This document shows positions 27,325 through 36,900 of a stretch of DNA of 64,000 nt, piece after piece (the first letter of the stretch is position 1; each line of letters starts with the position of its first letter). The position numbers were made by a program, and so were the translations under genes. The notes under the pieces are model-generated. The model did not search any database, was not told where the DNA came from, and saw only the letters and a program-made list of their open reading frames with translations. The stretch is from Colius striatus (taxonomy: Eukaryota > Chordata > Aves > Coliiformes > Coliidae), in contig NC_084776.1 in assembly GCF_028858725.1 (NCBI RefSeq), positions 868,001-932,000 on the forward strand. The letters are read 5' to 3'.

Positions 27325-28150
27325 GCCCAGGAGCCGCCTGGGAGCCCTGAGAGCAGCTTGGCCTCGCCAGCTCCTCACCTCCAGCGCTGTGTGCCACATT
27401 GTGCCACATTGTGCCATGTTGTGTGCCGCGCAGAGCAGGGGCTGCAACCCCCGTGACATCCGACCAACCCCCTCCCCAGGAGCTGCTGGCCCCTGCCCTG
27501 CTGCTCAGGCAGCTGGGGGTTGTCTGTCAGGGTCTGTCCCCATAGCCCCTGGCAGAGCAGCACCAGCACAGCCCCGCGCTGGGAGCAGGGGTCTGGCTGG
27601 TCCCACACGGGCTCCCCAGCCCCACTGGAGCTCTGGCACCTCACCACCTCTGCAGGCTGAGGAGAGGTGAGCTGTGAAAAGGATTAGTGGGGTAAGATGG
27701 TCATTGGGAAGGAGCCATCCCTCCTCTGTGCCTTCCCCATCCTCAGAGCTGGGCTTTTTAAATCACCTGTTTTAATTCTGGAGACTTTTCTTATCCTGGG
27801 ACATTCCAAACCTCTTGGCAATGGGTGTTGGAAGGATGCTGGCACTGCCCTGTGAGCCCAAGGGTGTGCTGCAGATCTCAACCTCAGGCTGCTGGGAGAT
27901 GAAAATCATCAGTGATCTTGCTCCTTGCTGATCCCTCAAACGCTGGGTGCAGCCCCCCCACCTCTCTCCTGCCTGGCATCCGAGGAGATGGGCACCCTGA
28001 CACCAGCTGGTGCTCGCCTTGCTGGGAAATGGGTGCAAAAAGCAATGGTGCTATCAGGTTGGTGGGGACAGGTTTCAGGAGGGAGCAGCTTCTGTAATCT
28101 ACCCTTGTCTGACACCCTTTTATGGAGGGTATAATAAAGCAGTGATTGGA
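27325..28150 (+). other. SLC26A11 3'UTR
   Basis: This is non-coding sequence after the SLC26A11 stop, with a small three-copy repeat of ATTGTGCCAC near 27390-27425. No conserved ORF or RNA gene was recognised. Confidence 0.55.
28133..28138 (+). terminator. Probable polyadenylation signal of SLC26A11
   Basis: AATAAA lies about 810 bp after the SLC26A11 stop and is followed by GTGTGGTCTTTGCC, a GT-rich downstream element. I saw no earlier canonical hexamer in 27325-28132, so the 3'UTR is probably about 830 bp. Confidence 0.6.
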
Positions 28151-28211
28151 AAAGAGTCAGTGTGGTCTTTGCCTTCCTTCAGGGAAAGCATTTGCACTTT
28201 GTGTGGGAAGG

Positions 28212-28264
28212 AGAAATTAATTTCTGGGCACTGCTGTGAAGAAGGAGGAAAAGAAACTGAAACT
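28212..28264 (+). promoter_or_regulatory. ISRE overlapping an Ets-IRF composite element, with a nearby palindrome
   Basis: AAGAAACTGAAACT (28251-28264) is a perfect match to the ISRE consensus RNGAAANNGAAACT. GGAAAAGAAA (28247-28256) overlaps it and matches the Ets-IRF composite element GGAANNGAAA used by PU.1 with IRF4/IRF8. A perfect 14-bp palindrome, AGAAATTAATTTCT, lies at 28212-28225. The cluster sits about 100 bp after the SLC26A11 polyadenylation signal and 1.6 kb upstream of the likely RNF213 first exon, so it is a candidate interferon-response element for RNF213. Confidence 0.55.
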
Positions 28265-29290
28265 AAGCTGAAGCTGCTTTGTGTTCCCGGCCTGAAGGAA
28301 CCGCCCAGCACGGCTCCTCCTTCCAAGGCTTTTGCAGGTTTTACTGGGTCAGCAAAGCTGCCTGGCGGCCACAAAACTTCCAGGACCCACAGATCCCGGT
28401 GCTGGAGCCTGGAGGAGGGTTTGATTCTGGAGCAGGGCAGTGCTGGGCAGCAGATAAGCACTTGCAGAACTGGAAGGGAACATGTGCCCTCTCTTCCTGT
28501 CCATCTGTCTGTCCCCAGACAAGGAGTGACCATGCAGAGACAGAGCAGATTCCACTTGTTTGTCTGCATGTTGTGTGGCCTCTGGCTGCAGCCTGGGGCT
28601 GCCTGAGGTTGTGCTGCTCGGGAAGCTGCTCCACGCACCCGGAGAGGAGCTCAGCGAGACGGCATCAGGACAGGACTCAGGTAACCCCCTGCCTGGGGAT
28701 GCTGGGAGGAGCACGAGTGGGAGAAGAGAGGGGTAAGAAGTAAAAAGGGCTGTTCACGGGTAAATAGTGTGTACACTTGGACATGTCTGTGCAAATGAGT
28801 GTGTGAGCACCAGTGGAGATCGGGTCTGCTGAAAGCCTGTCTTCATCTCGGCCCTGGTTGGACCCAGGGATGGGGTAACAGATGGCCACAGTTTTATCTG
28901 TTGGATCTGGGAGCCACGTGCATTTAAGAGAAGGGTGAAACCCCATGGCCAGCCCTGCTCCAGCCCCAGCAGCCTGTTTGTGCCCATTTGCTGCCTGTGT
29001 TACCGCAGCAGCTCAGAGGTCTGACGGGAGCAAGAAGCAATCAATGGATTGTGGCCTGAGGGACGTTTCCCACCAGGCAGTGGTGGGGGGTTGGTACCTC
29101 TGCACCTCACCAGCCCAAAGCTGAGCACAGAGATCAGGGAGCTGCCGAATCTGGGCTCGGAAGGAAGAGGGACTGAGCCTCAGTGGGCAACCAGCCCTGG
29201 GCTGGAACTGGCCACCAGATCACTGAAAGGCCCCTCGGAAAGCTTTTGGTGTAGCAGTACCAGGCGAGGTTTGGGCATCTCGGGGAGAGC
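28265..29290 (+). other. SLC26A11-RNF213 intergenic DNA
   Basis: Plain single-copy sequence with no convincing exon or transposon. A CAG|GTAACC donor-like site at 28679/28680 could end an alternative first exon of RNF213 placed downstream of the ISRE cluster, but nothing else supports it. Confidence 0.4.
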
Positions 29291-29464
29291 AGAGCGCCCG
29301 CTCCCTCCCGCCGGGTTCCTCCGGTGCCCGGGGGATGCCCAGGGGCCCGACCCGCCTCGGGTACCGCTGCCGGCTCCAGACACCGCGGGGGCGAGGGGGG
29401 ACCCCCGCCCGGCTCCAGCAGCGGCTCCGGCGGGGCGGGATGTAGGGACAGCCGCCCGGTGCCG

Positions 29465-29762
29465 GCGTCGGTGGGGCGGGACGCCGGGAGAGCCAGAGCC
29501 GCCCGGTGCCGGTGTCGGCGGGATCGGGCCGTGCGGGGCGGGACGCGGGGAGAGCCGCCCGGTGTCGGTGCGGATGGGGCGGGACGCGGGACAGCCAGAG
29601 CCGCCCGGTGTCGGTGCGGATGGGGCCGGGCCGTGCGGGGCGGGACGCGGGGAGAGCCGCCCGGTGTCGGTGCGGATGGGGCAGGACGCGGGACAGCCAG
29701 AGCCGCCCGGTGTCGGTGCGGATGGGGCCGGGCCGTGCGGGGCGGGGCCGTGCGGGGGGCGG
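29465..29762 (+). repeat. 102-bp GC-rich minisatellite upstream of RNF213
   Basis: About three copies of a 102-bp unit; the landmark AGCCAGAGCCGCCCGGTG recurs at 29491, 29593 and 29695. Each unit contains two sub-blocks built around GCCGCCCGGTGTCGGTGCGG. It is very CpG-rich and ends about 20 bp before the IRF-type motifs of the RNF213 promoter. The long open frames over it on both strands come from the repeat and lack protein similarity that I recognise. Confidence 0.85.
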
Positions 29763-29771
29763 CATCGCCGG

Positions 29772-29820
29772 TGACGTCCCAGAAACGAAACTTGGGGCGG
29801 CTCGGCGGAAAAGCGAAACT
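29772..29820 (+). promoter_or_regulatory. Proximal RNF213 promoter: CRE half-site and two IRF-type motifs
   Basis: TGACGT at 29772-29777 is followed by GAAACGAAACTT (29782-29793), two GAAA words one base apart. AAAAGCGAAACT (29809-29820) fits the IRF element (G/A)AAASYGAAASY exactly. They lie 60-100 bp upstream of a strong donor (GTGAGT, 29879-29884) that plausibly ends noncoding exon 1. RNF213 is known as an interferon-inducible gene, which agrees with this arrangement. Confidence 0.6.
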
Positions 29821-29878
29821 TTGTCGGGCGGGAAGAGACAGGTCGGCCAGGCGAGCAGTGCCCAGGCCCGGGCCGGGG
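29821..29878 (+). other. RNF213: Probable noncoding first exon of RNF213
   Basis: Sequence between the IRF-type motifs and the strong donor GGGG|GTGAGTTG at 29879 is a reasonable untranslated first exon. The coding exon starts at 30826 and its acceptor (pyrimidine tract ending CGAAAG at 30797) requires an upstream exon. The start position here is arbitrary; only the donor is visible. Confidence 0.45.
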
Positions 29879-30186
29879 GTGAGTTGCGATGTGCGGGGGC
29901 TGTGCGGGGGCACCGGGCGCGGGCTTGCGGGCGGGCTGCGGATGGCGCAGAAGGTTCTCACTCCAACCGCCCCAGTGCGTCCGTCCATCCCCCGCGCAGT
30001 CGCTCCCTGGCCGCCGTGCGCCCGGGACGCCGCAGGGTCGGGCGCCGCAGGGTCGGTGACCGCGGTCGGTGACCGCACCGGCCGTACCGACCCCCCCGGA
30101 GCCCCCCGGAGCCCCCCGGAGCCCCGCGCGCGCTGGGAGCCGCCGGCAGCCCCGCCCCCCCCGCCGGCGCTCACATAACGGGCCTC

Positions 30187-30323
30187 ATTTGCATTCTTCC
30201 GGACCTTCGCCACGCCATTGGTCCATCCGCACGGGTCATTTGCATATTTACCCGGGGAGCTTCGACCCTGCCGCCTATCGCGGGAAAGGAGCGGCGCCTG
30301 ATTTGCATACAGGCTCCGCCCCC
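30187..30323 (+). promoter_or_regulatory. Three perfect octamer motifs with CCAAT and GC boxes
   Basis: ATTTGCAT occurs exactly at 30187-30194, 30238-30245 and 30301-30308, spaced 51 and 63 bp. Between the first two lies ATTGG (reverse CCAAT, 30217-30221), and after the third a GC box, CCGCCCCC (30316-30323). POU-domain factors (OCT1/OCT2) bind this octamer; the mix with CCAAT and GC boxes resembles histone- or lymphoid-type promoters. It lies in the CpG-rich first intron of RNF213, about 500 bp before the coding exon, so it may be a second RNF213 promoter. Confidence 0.55.
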
Positions 30324-30825
30324 TGGCCGGCCCCTCCCCGCGGCTCGGTGGGGTCGCGGCTGCGGCCGCCGCCCGCGGGAGCGGAGCCGGGAGCGGGGCT
30401 GGAGCCGGAGCCGCGGGTCGGGGCTGCTCGGCGGCCGCAGCCCCCGCAGGGCCCCGCGCTGCCGGGGAGCCAGGCCTGCCCCTGGGGCCGCCCGAGTGGC
30501 CGGGTACGGCTCGACCCCGGCCCCGCCGCCCTGGTCGTGCCCCGCTGCGTTCGCGCCTGGGTTCGGTTGTCCCAGGGCTCGGCGCCGGGCACAGCGCTGG
30601 GTTGTAGCTGTTCGGCGTCCCAGGCGGCTGCGGGTCCCCCCAGGGCTCGGGCTCCCCTGCTGAGGGCCGTGTGCTGCGATGTCACCGTGTGTTCGTGCCC
30701 AGCAGAGCCGGAGCCGGGCGGGTGACCAACGCCGCACAGTAACACTCGCCTCTCTCTCTGCTCCTTCCTTTTCTCTTCCCCCTTGTGCCTCCGAAAGTGC
30801 TGACCACGCTTTGTGGCTGGGAAAC

Positions 30826-30928
30826 ATGAAGTGCCCCGTGTGTCACGGTGTTTCTGGGGATGATTCTCCCGGTTCCTGCAGCAAGTGTGGGGCACGGCCA
30901 GTTCCTGGCACCGGGGACAAGGATGCAG
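30826..30928 (+). CDS. RNF213: RNF213 coding exon 1: start codon and zinc ribbon
   Basis: Encodes MKCPVCHGVSGDDSPGSCSK followed by CGARPVPG. Two CxxC pairs (CPVC and CSKC) form a small zinc ribbon, matching the human MECPSCQHVS...CSQCGERL start. This Met was chosen because it begins the conserved motif and is the first ATG after the acceptor at about 30797. The exon ends in phase 1 at a GTAGGA donor. Confidence 0.9.
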
Positions 30929-33900
30929 GTAGGAGCAGCGTGGGGTGAGGGAGGGCTGCCAGGGGACCAGGGGTGAGCGCAGGTGCTCGTGTTGCTGTGC
31001 TCCAGCCTGGTCATTACATGCTGCTCTCATCAGAAACTTGAATCACGGGCCATAGGTGGAGTTTTCCTCACTTTACAGTGGCTGGTGAGGGATGGAAAGT
31101 GACGAGAGTCAGTTGCTGGCACCTCCTACACGTGTTCTCCGTGCTCAGAGCTCCAGCACAGAACTAGTTCCTGTTTTGCCAAGGAACTGGTGCTGTTTGT
31201 AGGGAATACTGTGACACAGAGACCAGTCTAGTCCCTCTCAAACCAGAGTTTCCTATCTTCTGCTTACTGTTAGGTTCACAGTTCCCTCCCTGAGTTTGAC
31301 AGCACACTAGTTCTGCCTTTATGAACAGTACCAGAAGCAAGCACACAGTGAGTGTAGTTATACTGGGGGAAATATTTCCTAATTCTTTGCTTTCTAAGAG
31401 AGAGAATGATCTGGGCCACCAGAATTGCTTTTGTTTTGTTGATATGGAGAAATAGGATGCTCGAAGAATACACTGAATCAGAACCAGCCTGCTGTAGTCC
31501 TGACAAGGTCAATTGTTAGCAAATCCCTCTGCAATCTGGTAACAAACCCAGCATCTCCAGCTGCTGGATGCTGTACAAAAGGCATCCAAGTCATCTCAGC
31601 AGCAGGCCCTGCTTGCTCACCACCAGCTGAGAACTGAGGGGGTTTTGTGACTCTCTAACTATGAAGCTTGCCTCCACTGCAGAAGGAAGAGAGGTGATGC
31701 TCACTCCAGTCCCTGATGCGGGAGCAGAGCCTGGAGGAGAGGTGAAGGCAGAAGCTGCTGCTGTGTCTCCTTCCACCACGGAAACAAAGGAGGCAGAAGG
31801 AGGATCAGTGGTGGAGAATGTGAGAGCTCTGATCAGTACCTCAGGGGCCACACCTGGAGGCAGTGCAGATGAGCCTCCTTCCTCCACTGAAAGGCAGCAG
31901 CAGGAGGAGGGAGCGTCGCTGCTGGAGGGTGTAACAGCTCCAAGTGACAGCTCAGAGGCTGCACCTCGGCGCAAGGCTGGTGGTTCCTCTCAGAAGAAGG
32001 TAAGGCCCGTGCTGAGGAGCAGGAGCAGCTGGTAACTTGTTGCTCTCTCACAGCAACGAGGCTGTGCTGCACCACCAGGAGCCCCTTTGGCCTGCATCTG
32101 GCTGCTGCTGCCTGTGTTCCTGGGCAGAGTGTAGATGAATTTGTTTACACTGGGTGTCGTGTGGGGTGACAGCCAATGTGCTGAGGGGTACAGCTCCTCA
32201 AACAGCACCTTTGCTGCATTGAGAGGGACAGGAGAGAGTTCAGCTTAGTAATTGGTCTGAGCTTGTTAGTGAGCATCATGCTCAGCCTTGCTCGACGTTC
32301 CTGCTGAGAAAGTCGCTGAGTATTAAAACTACAGAATTGTCAAGTGATGTTTGTGCTTCACCTACTATAGAAGGTGGTAACTGGTCTTGTCCCTACTCTT
32401 CCTGATTCTTCTCCATTAGCCCAGTGTAGCAGGGAGATGTTAGTACTGGCTGAAGTGGAGGAGGTGGCAAAGAACTTACCTTCAGCAATAACCAAGGGGA
32501 CACTGTGTTCCTTTTTTTTTTCTTTAAATAGAAAAAGAAGAGTAATAAAGCAAAGAAGGATCCTTCCAGCTCTGGGGAGCAGGACTCTCTGCCTCCTCCA
32601 AGGGCAGCACCAGCTCAAACCACAGAATTGCCTGTTACTCCAAAAGAGATCCAAACCTCTGTCAGTGAAGGAGCCAAAGTGGGTGCTGATGTACTCGCTG
32701 GTGACAGTGGAGGTGCACGTGAAAGTGACAAGGTGTTGAGTCACTTGGGAAAGGAAGCTGGAAGTCTGGAAGCATCTGCAAAAGGCTGTCACAGGAGCAC
32801 AGATGTGATGGCCCCACCAAAGCAGAGCAATGGGGATAATGTGGCTGCCCCATCTCCCAGCTCTGCAGCCTCAAAGGAGAAGGTGGGGGGTGGAAGTACC
32901 ACACAGAGTGAAGGAATGGTCAGGAGTAATGTGGAAGGGGGTGTCCGTGCCCCAGCTGCTGGCCAGCTTCGAGGAACCAGACCAGATCCCCAGTCCTCAG
33001 GCAGCAGCAAGAACTTGGCCTCAACAGGAGAGAGAGCAAGTGTTTCCTCAGGGATGTCTCCTGGCAAGAAAGCACCTACAAGTAAGCCTGCAACGACTCC
33101 ACCTGCTGAACATCAAAGTCAAGGCACAAAGGCTCCAGCTGTGGTCAAAGGATCTCAGGCTGGGAAGGATAAAGAAGACACCAGGCAGAAAACAAACAGT
33201 TCTGCTTCCAAGGTAAATGTGTGAGGAAACACCCTGCTCTTTGGCTGAGTTGGGCAGAGTTTCCTTTCATGACTTGCTTGTGCTGTCAGTAAAGCTGAAG
33301 GCCACAAGGCTGGGGGTATGGGGAGAAAGCAGGAGCACTAGGAAGTGCTTCTCTCGAGTTTTGCTCTCCTGTGTGTTAGTTCCAGCACAGCTCTCTCACC
33401 GAGCAGCTGCTCAGTTACCCCCCTGGGAACCTGTGGCTTATTGACCCGAGTCCTTGACAGTGTTGGTAGATTGGAGTTCTCTTGCAATCCATGCAATATA
33501 TCCCTTAAGCAGTAGCTTCCCTCAGTGGGGGATGAGTGTGAATGCTGTGCTGTGATTTCTGGGTGTCTCCAGCTGCCTGAAGAGATGTTGGGTATGTCTG
33601 AGGACATTGTACTTCCAGAGCCTCCTGTTTCACTGGGCATTGTCTGTCTTCTCACTGCAGAATGAAGACCAAAAGGAGAAAAAGAAGACGACCCCAAGTG
33701 AGAAAATCACTGAGAGGGCAAATCAGAGCAAAGGACCTGAGGTTGCTAGAAAGGATTATGCTTCAGTTGTAGCAGGCAGTTCCAAGGACAAGAAGCAGCA
33801 AAACAACCAGAAACCAGAAACCAGAACCAGAAATGTGAATATAATTAAAGAAAGGTGAGAGCACCCCTGCTGCTCCCCAGCACTCTTCATGTGCAGAGTT

Positions 33901-36900
33901 TGGTGTGTGGAGGGCTAGAGAACGCTGCGCTGAGGCAGGGGATTGAAGGGCTGAGGTTGGGTCTGCATGTATATTGGGTATGGGGAAACAGAATTGTCTT
34001 AAAATTGAGCTAAACTGTTCATGCAAAAGAGCCAACATTTACCTGTGAGGCACAGCACAGGTCATGGACGGGGTAACGTGGCTCACTTGGTACTTGGAGA
34101 CTGCTGTGTTCTTACTCTTACAAGCAAAATGAGCTTCACCTGTGTAACTTCTTAATGATGTGAGGAGCTGTTTTGATGAGTGTAACTTGGTTTGCTTAAT
34201 GTGTGTGAGCTGGAAAAGGGATGAAGCCATTTCATGTGCCTGCTGGATGAGGTGTTTGTCCTGGCTTGCCAGGGGAGTGACCCAGATGCAGATGGCTGGA
34301 GCGTTTCATGCTGCCTTTTAGAACCCTTTTTCCCTTTGCACAAGGCTTTACACCAAGCCTGCTGGGTAGCATCACTTTGAACAAGCTGCTGACAGAGCTT
34401 ATAAGTCTTGCAACCAGTAAGCTAGTGACTCAAGTCTTATTTGTTGCTTGTAATGATTTTGCAGCAGTTGAGATTCTTTCTCTCTTCCCTCTAATCCCTC
34501 TGTGCAGCCCCGTGAGCCGAAGCGATGGTGTCATGGTCTATTTCCATGCAATTCTATCCAAAGACTTCAAACTGAACCCTGAGGTGCATAAAGTGTTCAT
34601 CAGGGCTGAGGGCATCTCTCCCTATGCAGACTGGGAGGACAATATTTGTGAGATGAACTGCACCAAGTAAGTGCCCTCTGGGGTCTCTGGGACACGGGAG
34701 TGTTTTGCCTCTGGGGAACAGGACACAATGTGCTACCTCATGTAGTGTGTGACTAGCTGTGTGTCTGTAGGTGGGTATTGCTACAAAGGGGTTTTGTAGT
34801 GGAGGTAACTAAAACTTCCATCTGGAAAGAATGATCACCATTCCTAGTGAAAAATGAAGTCTGTAGATCAGCTCACACATCCTCTGTGGTTTGTTTCCCA
34901 GGCATCTGGGAGAACACGGATTCCTCATCCAAGGCACTGCAACACTGGCAAAAGAACACATAGATAGATGCATTCCTTACAAATACTGGGTTTCCTGTGG
35001 CCAAGGGATGTATGAATATATCTACAAGCGTCCAGTGCTGGGGAGCTACGTGAATCGCTGCTTACTGATAAGAAGCAGCTTGCTGAACAATGGAGGTGAG
35101 CCCTGCTGGCTGTGCCCAGCTTCAGAGGGACTTGTTAGGCAGCGCTGTCTGAAGCTGGCAGCTTAATGGGTCAGTGGGGGTGTTTCTGTGGACAACTGAA
35201 AGAGCAAAAGCGTGTGCAAGTATGTGTTTTGTTGTGAAGTGATGGCTTTCCCCCTCTGACCCGCGCTGCCCGTTGCAGAGTGGCACCAGTACGATGACAT
35301 CGTGTGTGTGGAGCCGTCTATAATTTGGAGGATGATTCCTCGTGATAAAACCAAAGACGTGGTGGAAGGGAAGATAATAGCTGCAAACGTTATGTTGGAA
35401 AATATCTTCAGCATTCTCGAAACCTGGAGTCCTGGCAACCTGAGAAACTTCCTCTTCCAGCTGAGGCAGTTTTACGCTGTTACAGTGGAGCCGCTGGTGC
35501 ACGACGGCAAGAAAACGCCATGGACAGAGTTGAACTTTGGCACGCTGCAGGTACCCTGGCTCCTGTGGCAGACACTGAAAGCAGACAGTCAGTTACCAAA
35601 CACAAAACTTTAATTTTGTGCTTGACCTTGGGTTAATTTTCCTTTTCCAGTCAAAGCTCAGGTGTGACAGAACCAGTCGGGATCCTCTTGGCCACCATCT
35701 GCCTTGAGCTTCAGTCACACCTTTGCAGTCAGGTGCTGCCAGATTGGTCAGCAGCAGAGCTGTGATGGGGTGGCTTCTTGCTTGTGTGGGTTTTGTGTCT
35801 GGTTATTAGTTTCCTAAGCCTGGCCCTTTAGTTTTGCTGCCAGTCACTCTGTCACCATCCTCTCTGTGCTTGTCTGACCCCAAACCTGTCTTTTATGTGA
35901 GCCGAGCTCCTCCTGGTCCATTTCTCAGCAGGGATGCAGACAAAGGCTTCTGGAGTCTTAAATTCTCATCTGGCATAATTGTGAGATGTGGTGGAAATGT
36001 CACCTTGTCTTTTGGGGGGTCTGGGGCTGGTGTCAGGGCTGTGTCTGTAACTCCCTGCAGCCTCCCTCCTCCTGGTGATGTGGGAGAGGCCACAAGATGG
36101 CATTACCTGCCCAGCTCTGCAGCGCCTGCCGCCTTGCAGCTTGCTGCTGCCTTTCTGAAGGGTCCTTTTGGTATCAGGACCCCTGGAGGTGGTTGAAGGA
36201 CAGAAATCTTTCTCTTGACTCCCGACTAAGCCCGAGTGCCCTGGGGAGCTGGAGTTCCCTTATGAGCTCTGATGGTGACCTTGTGTACAGCTGCACATCG
36301 CACCAGTTCCCCTCCCAAGATCTGCCCCAGTCCCTTCAGACTCCCCAGCTCTGCTGGGGGTGGGAGAGTGCAGCTGTAGCTGAGTGGTAGGAGCTGGTGG
36401 CAAGGACAGGGGCAGCATCCCAGTTACAGGTACTGGAGTGCCAGGCTGGTGCTCTGCTGGGAGCCGATCCCACGTGTGCCCAGCTCCCAGTGCCACTGTG
36501 GGATTCACAGGGCTGTCAAGTGACCTCTCTGTAACTACAGGAGAAAGAGACTTGTTGGGGGACCAACGTTGTGATTGGTTTGTTTTGTTCCTTCTTTATC
36601 CCAGGTGAATGTTCTGCTCCTGAAATACCTGAAGAAGATCGCTCTTCCTTTCTTTGCAGTCAGAGGCACACAAGCCTCACAGGAGGACAAAGTGATAAAG
36701 AGCAAACTGACCCTGGGGTTCACCATTCTCACAGTAGTTGAGTCCTTCTGGCTGCAGCCACTCCAGAGTGATCTGGCTGACCTGTGCAGCCTCTTGTGCT
36801 TGGATCAGGTGTCACAGCCAGCCATACTGGATGAGATTCGGCACATCAAAGAGGCTTTTGCAGCAGTTCCTGGAGGACTTGCATGGTAACTAACAGCTGG

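Larger units (their letters stand above)
29290..30620. promoter_or_regulatory. CpG island at the RNF213 start
   Basis: CpG-dense DNA spans the 102-bp minisatellite, IRF motifs, putative exon 1 and the octamer cluster, then ends before the first coding exon. Limits were estimated by eye. Confidence 0.65.

Noticed and set aside
28010-28606. Frame of 198 codons between SLC26A11 and RNF213
   Set aside because: It runs across the SLC26A11 polyadenylation signal and the ISRE cluster, and has no recognisable domain or bordering splice logic.
29134-30213. Minus-strand frame of 359 codons opposite the RNF213 promoter
   Set aside because: It is Pro/Ala/Arg/His-rich because it reads the 102-bp CpG-rich minisatellite in reverse. 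No splice structure or known domain is seen.
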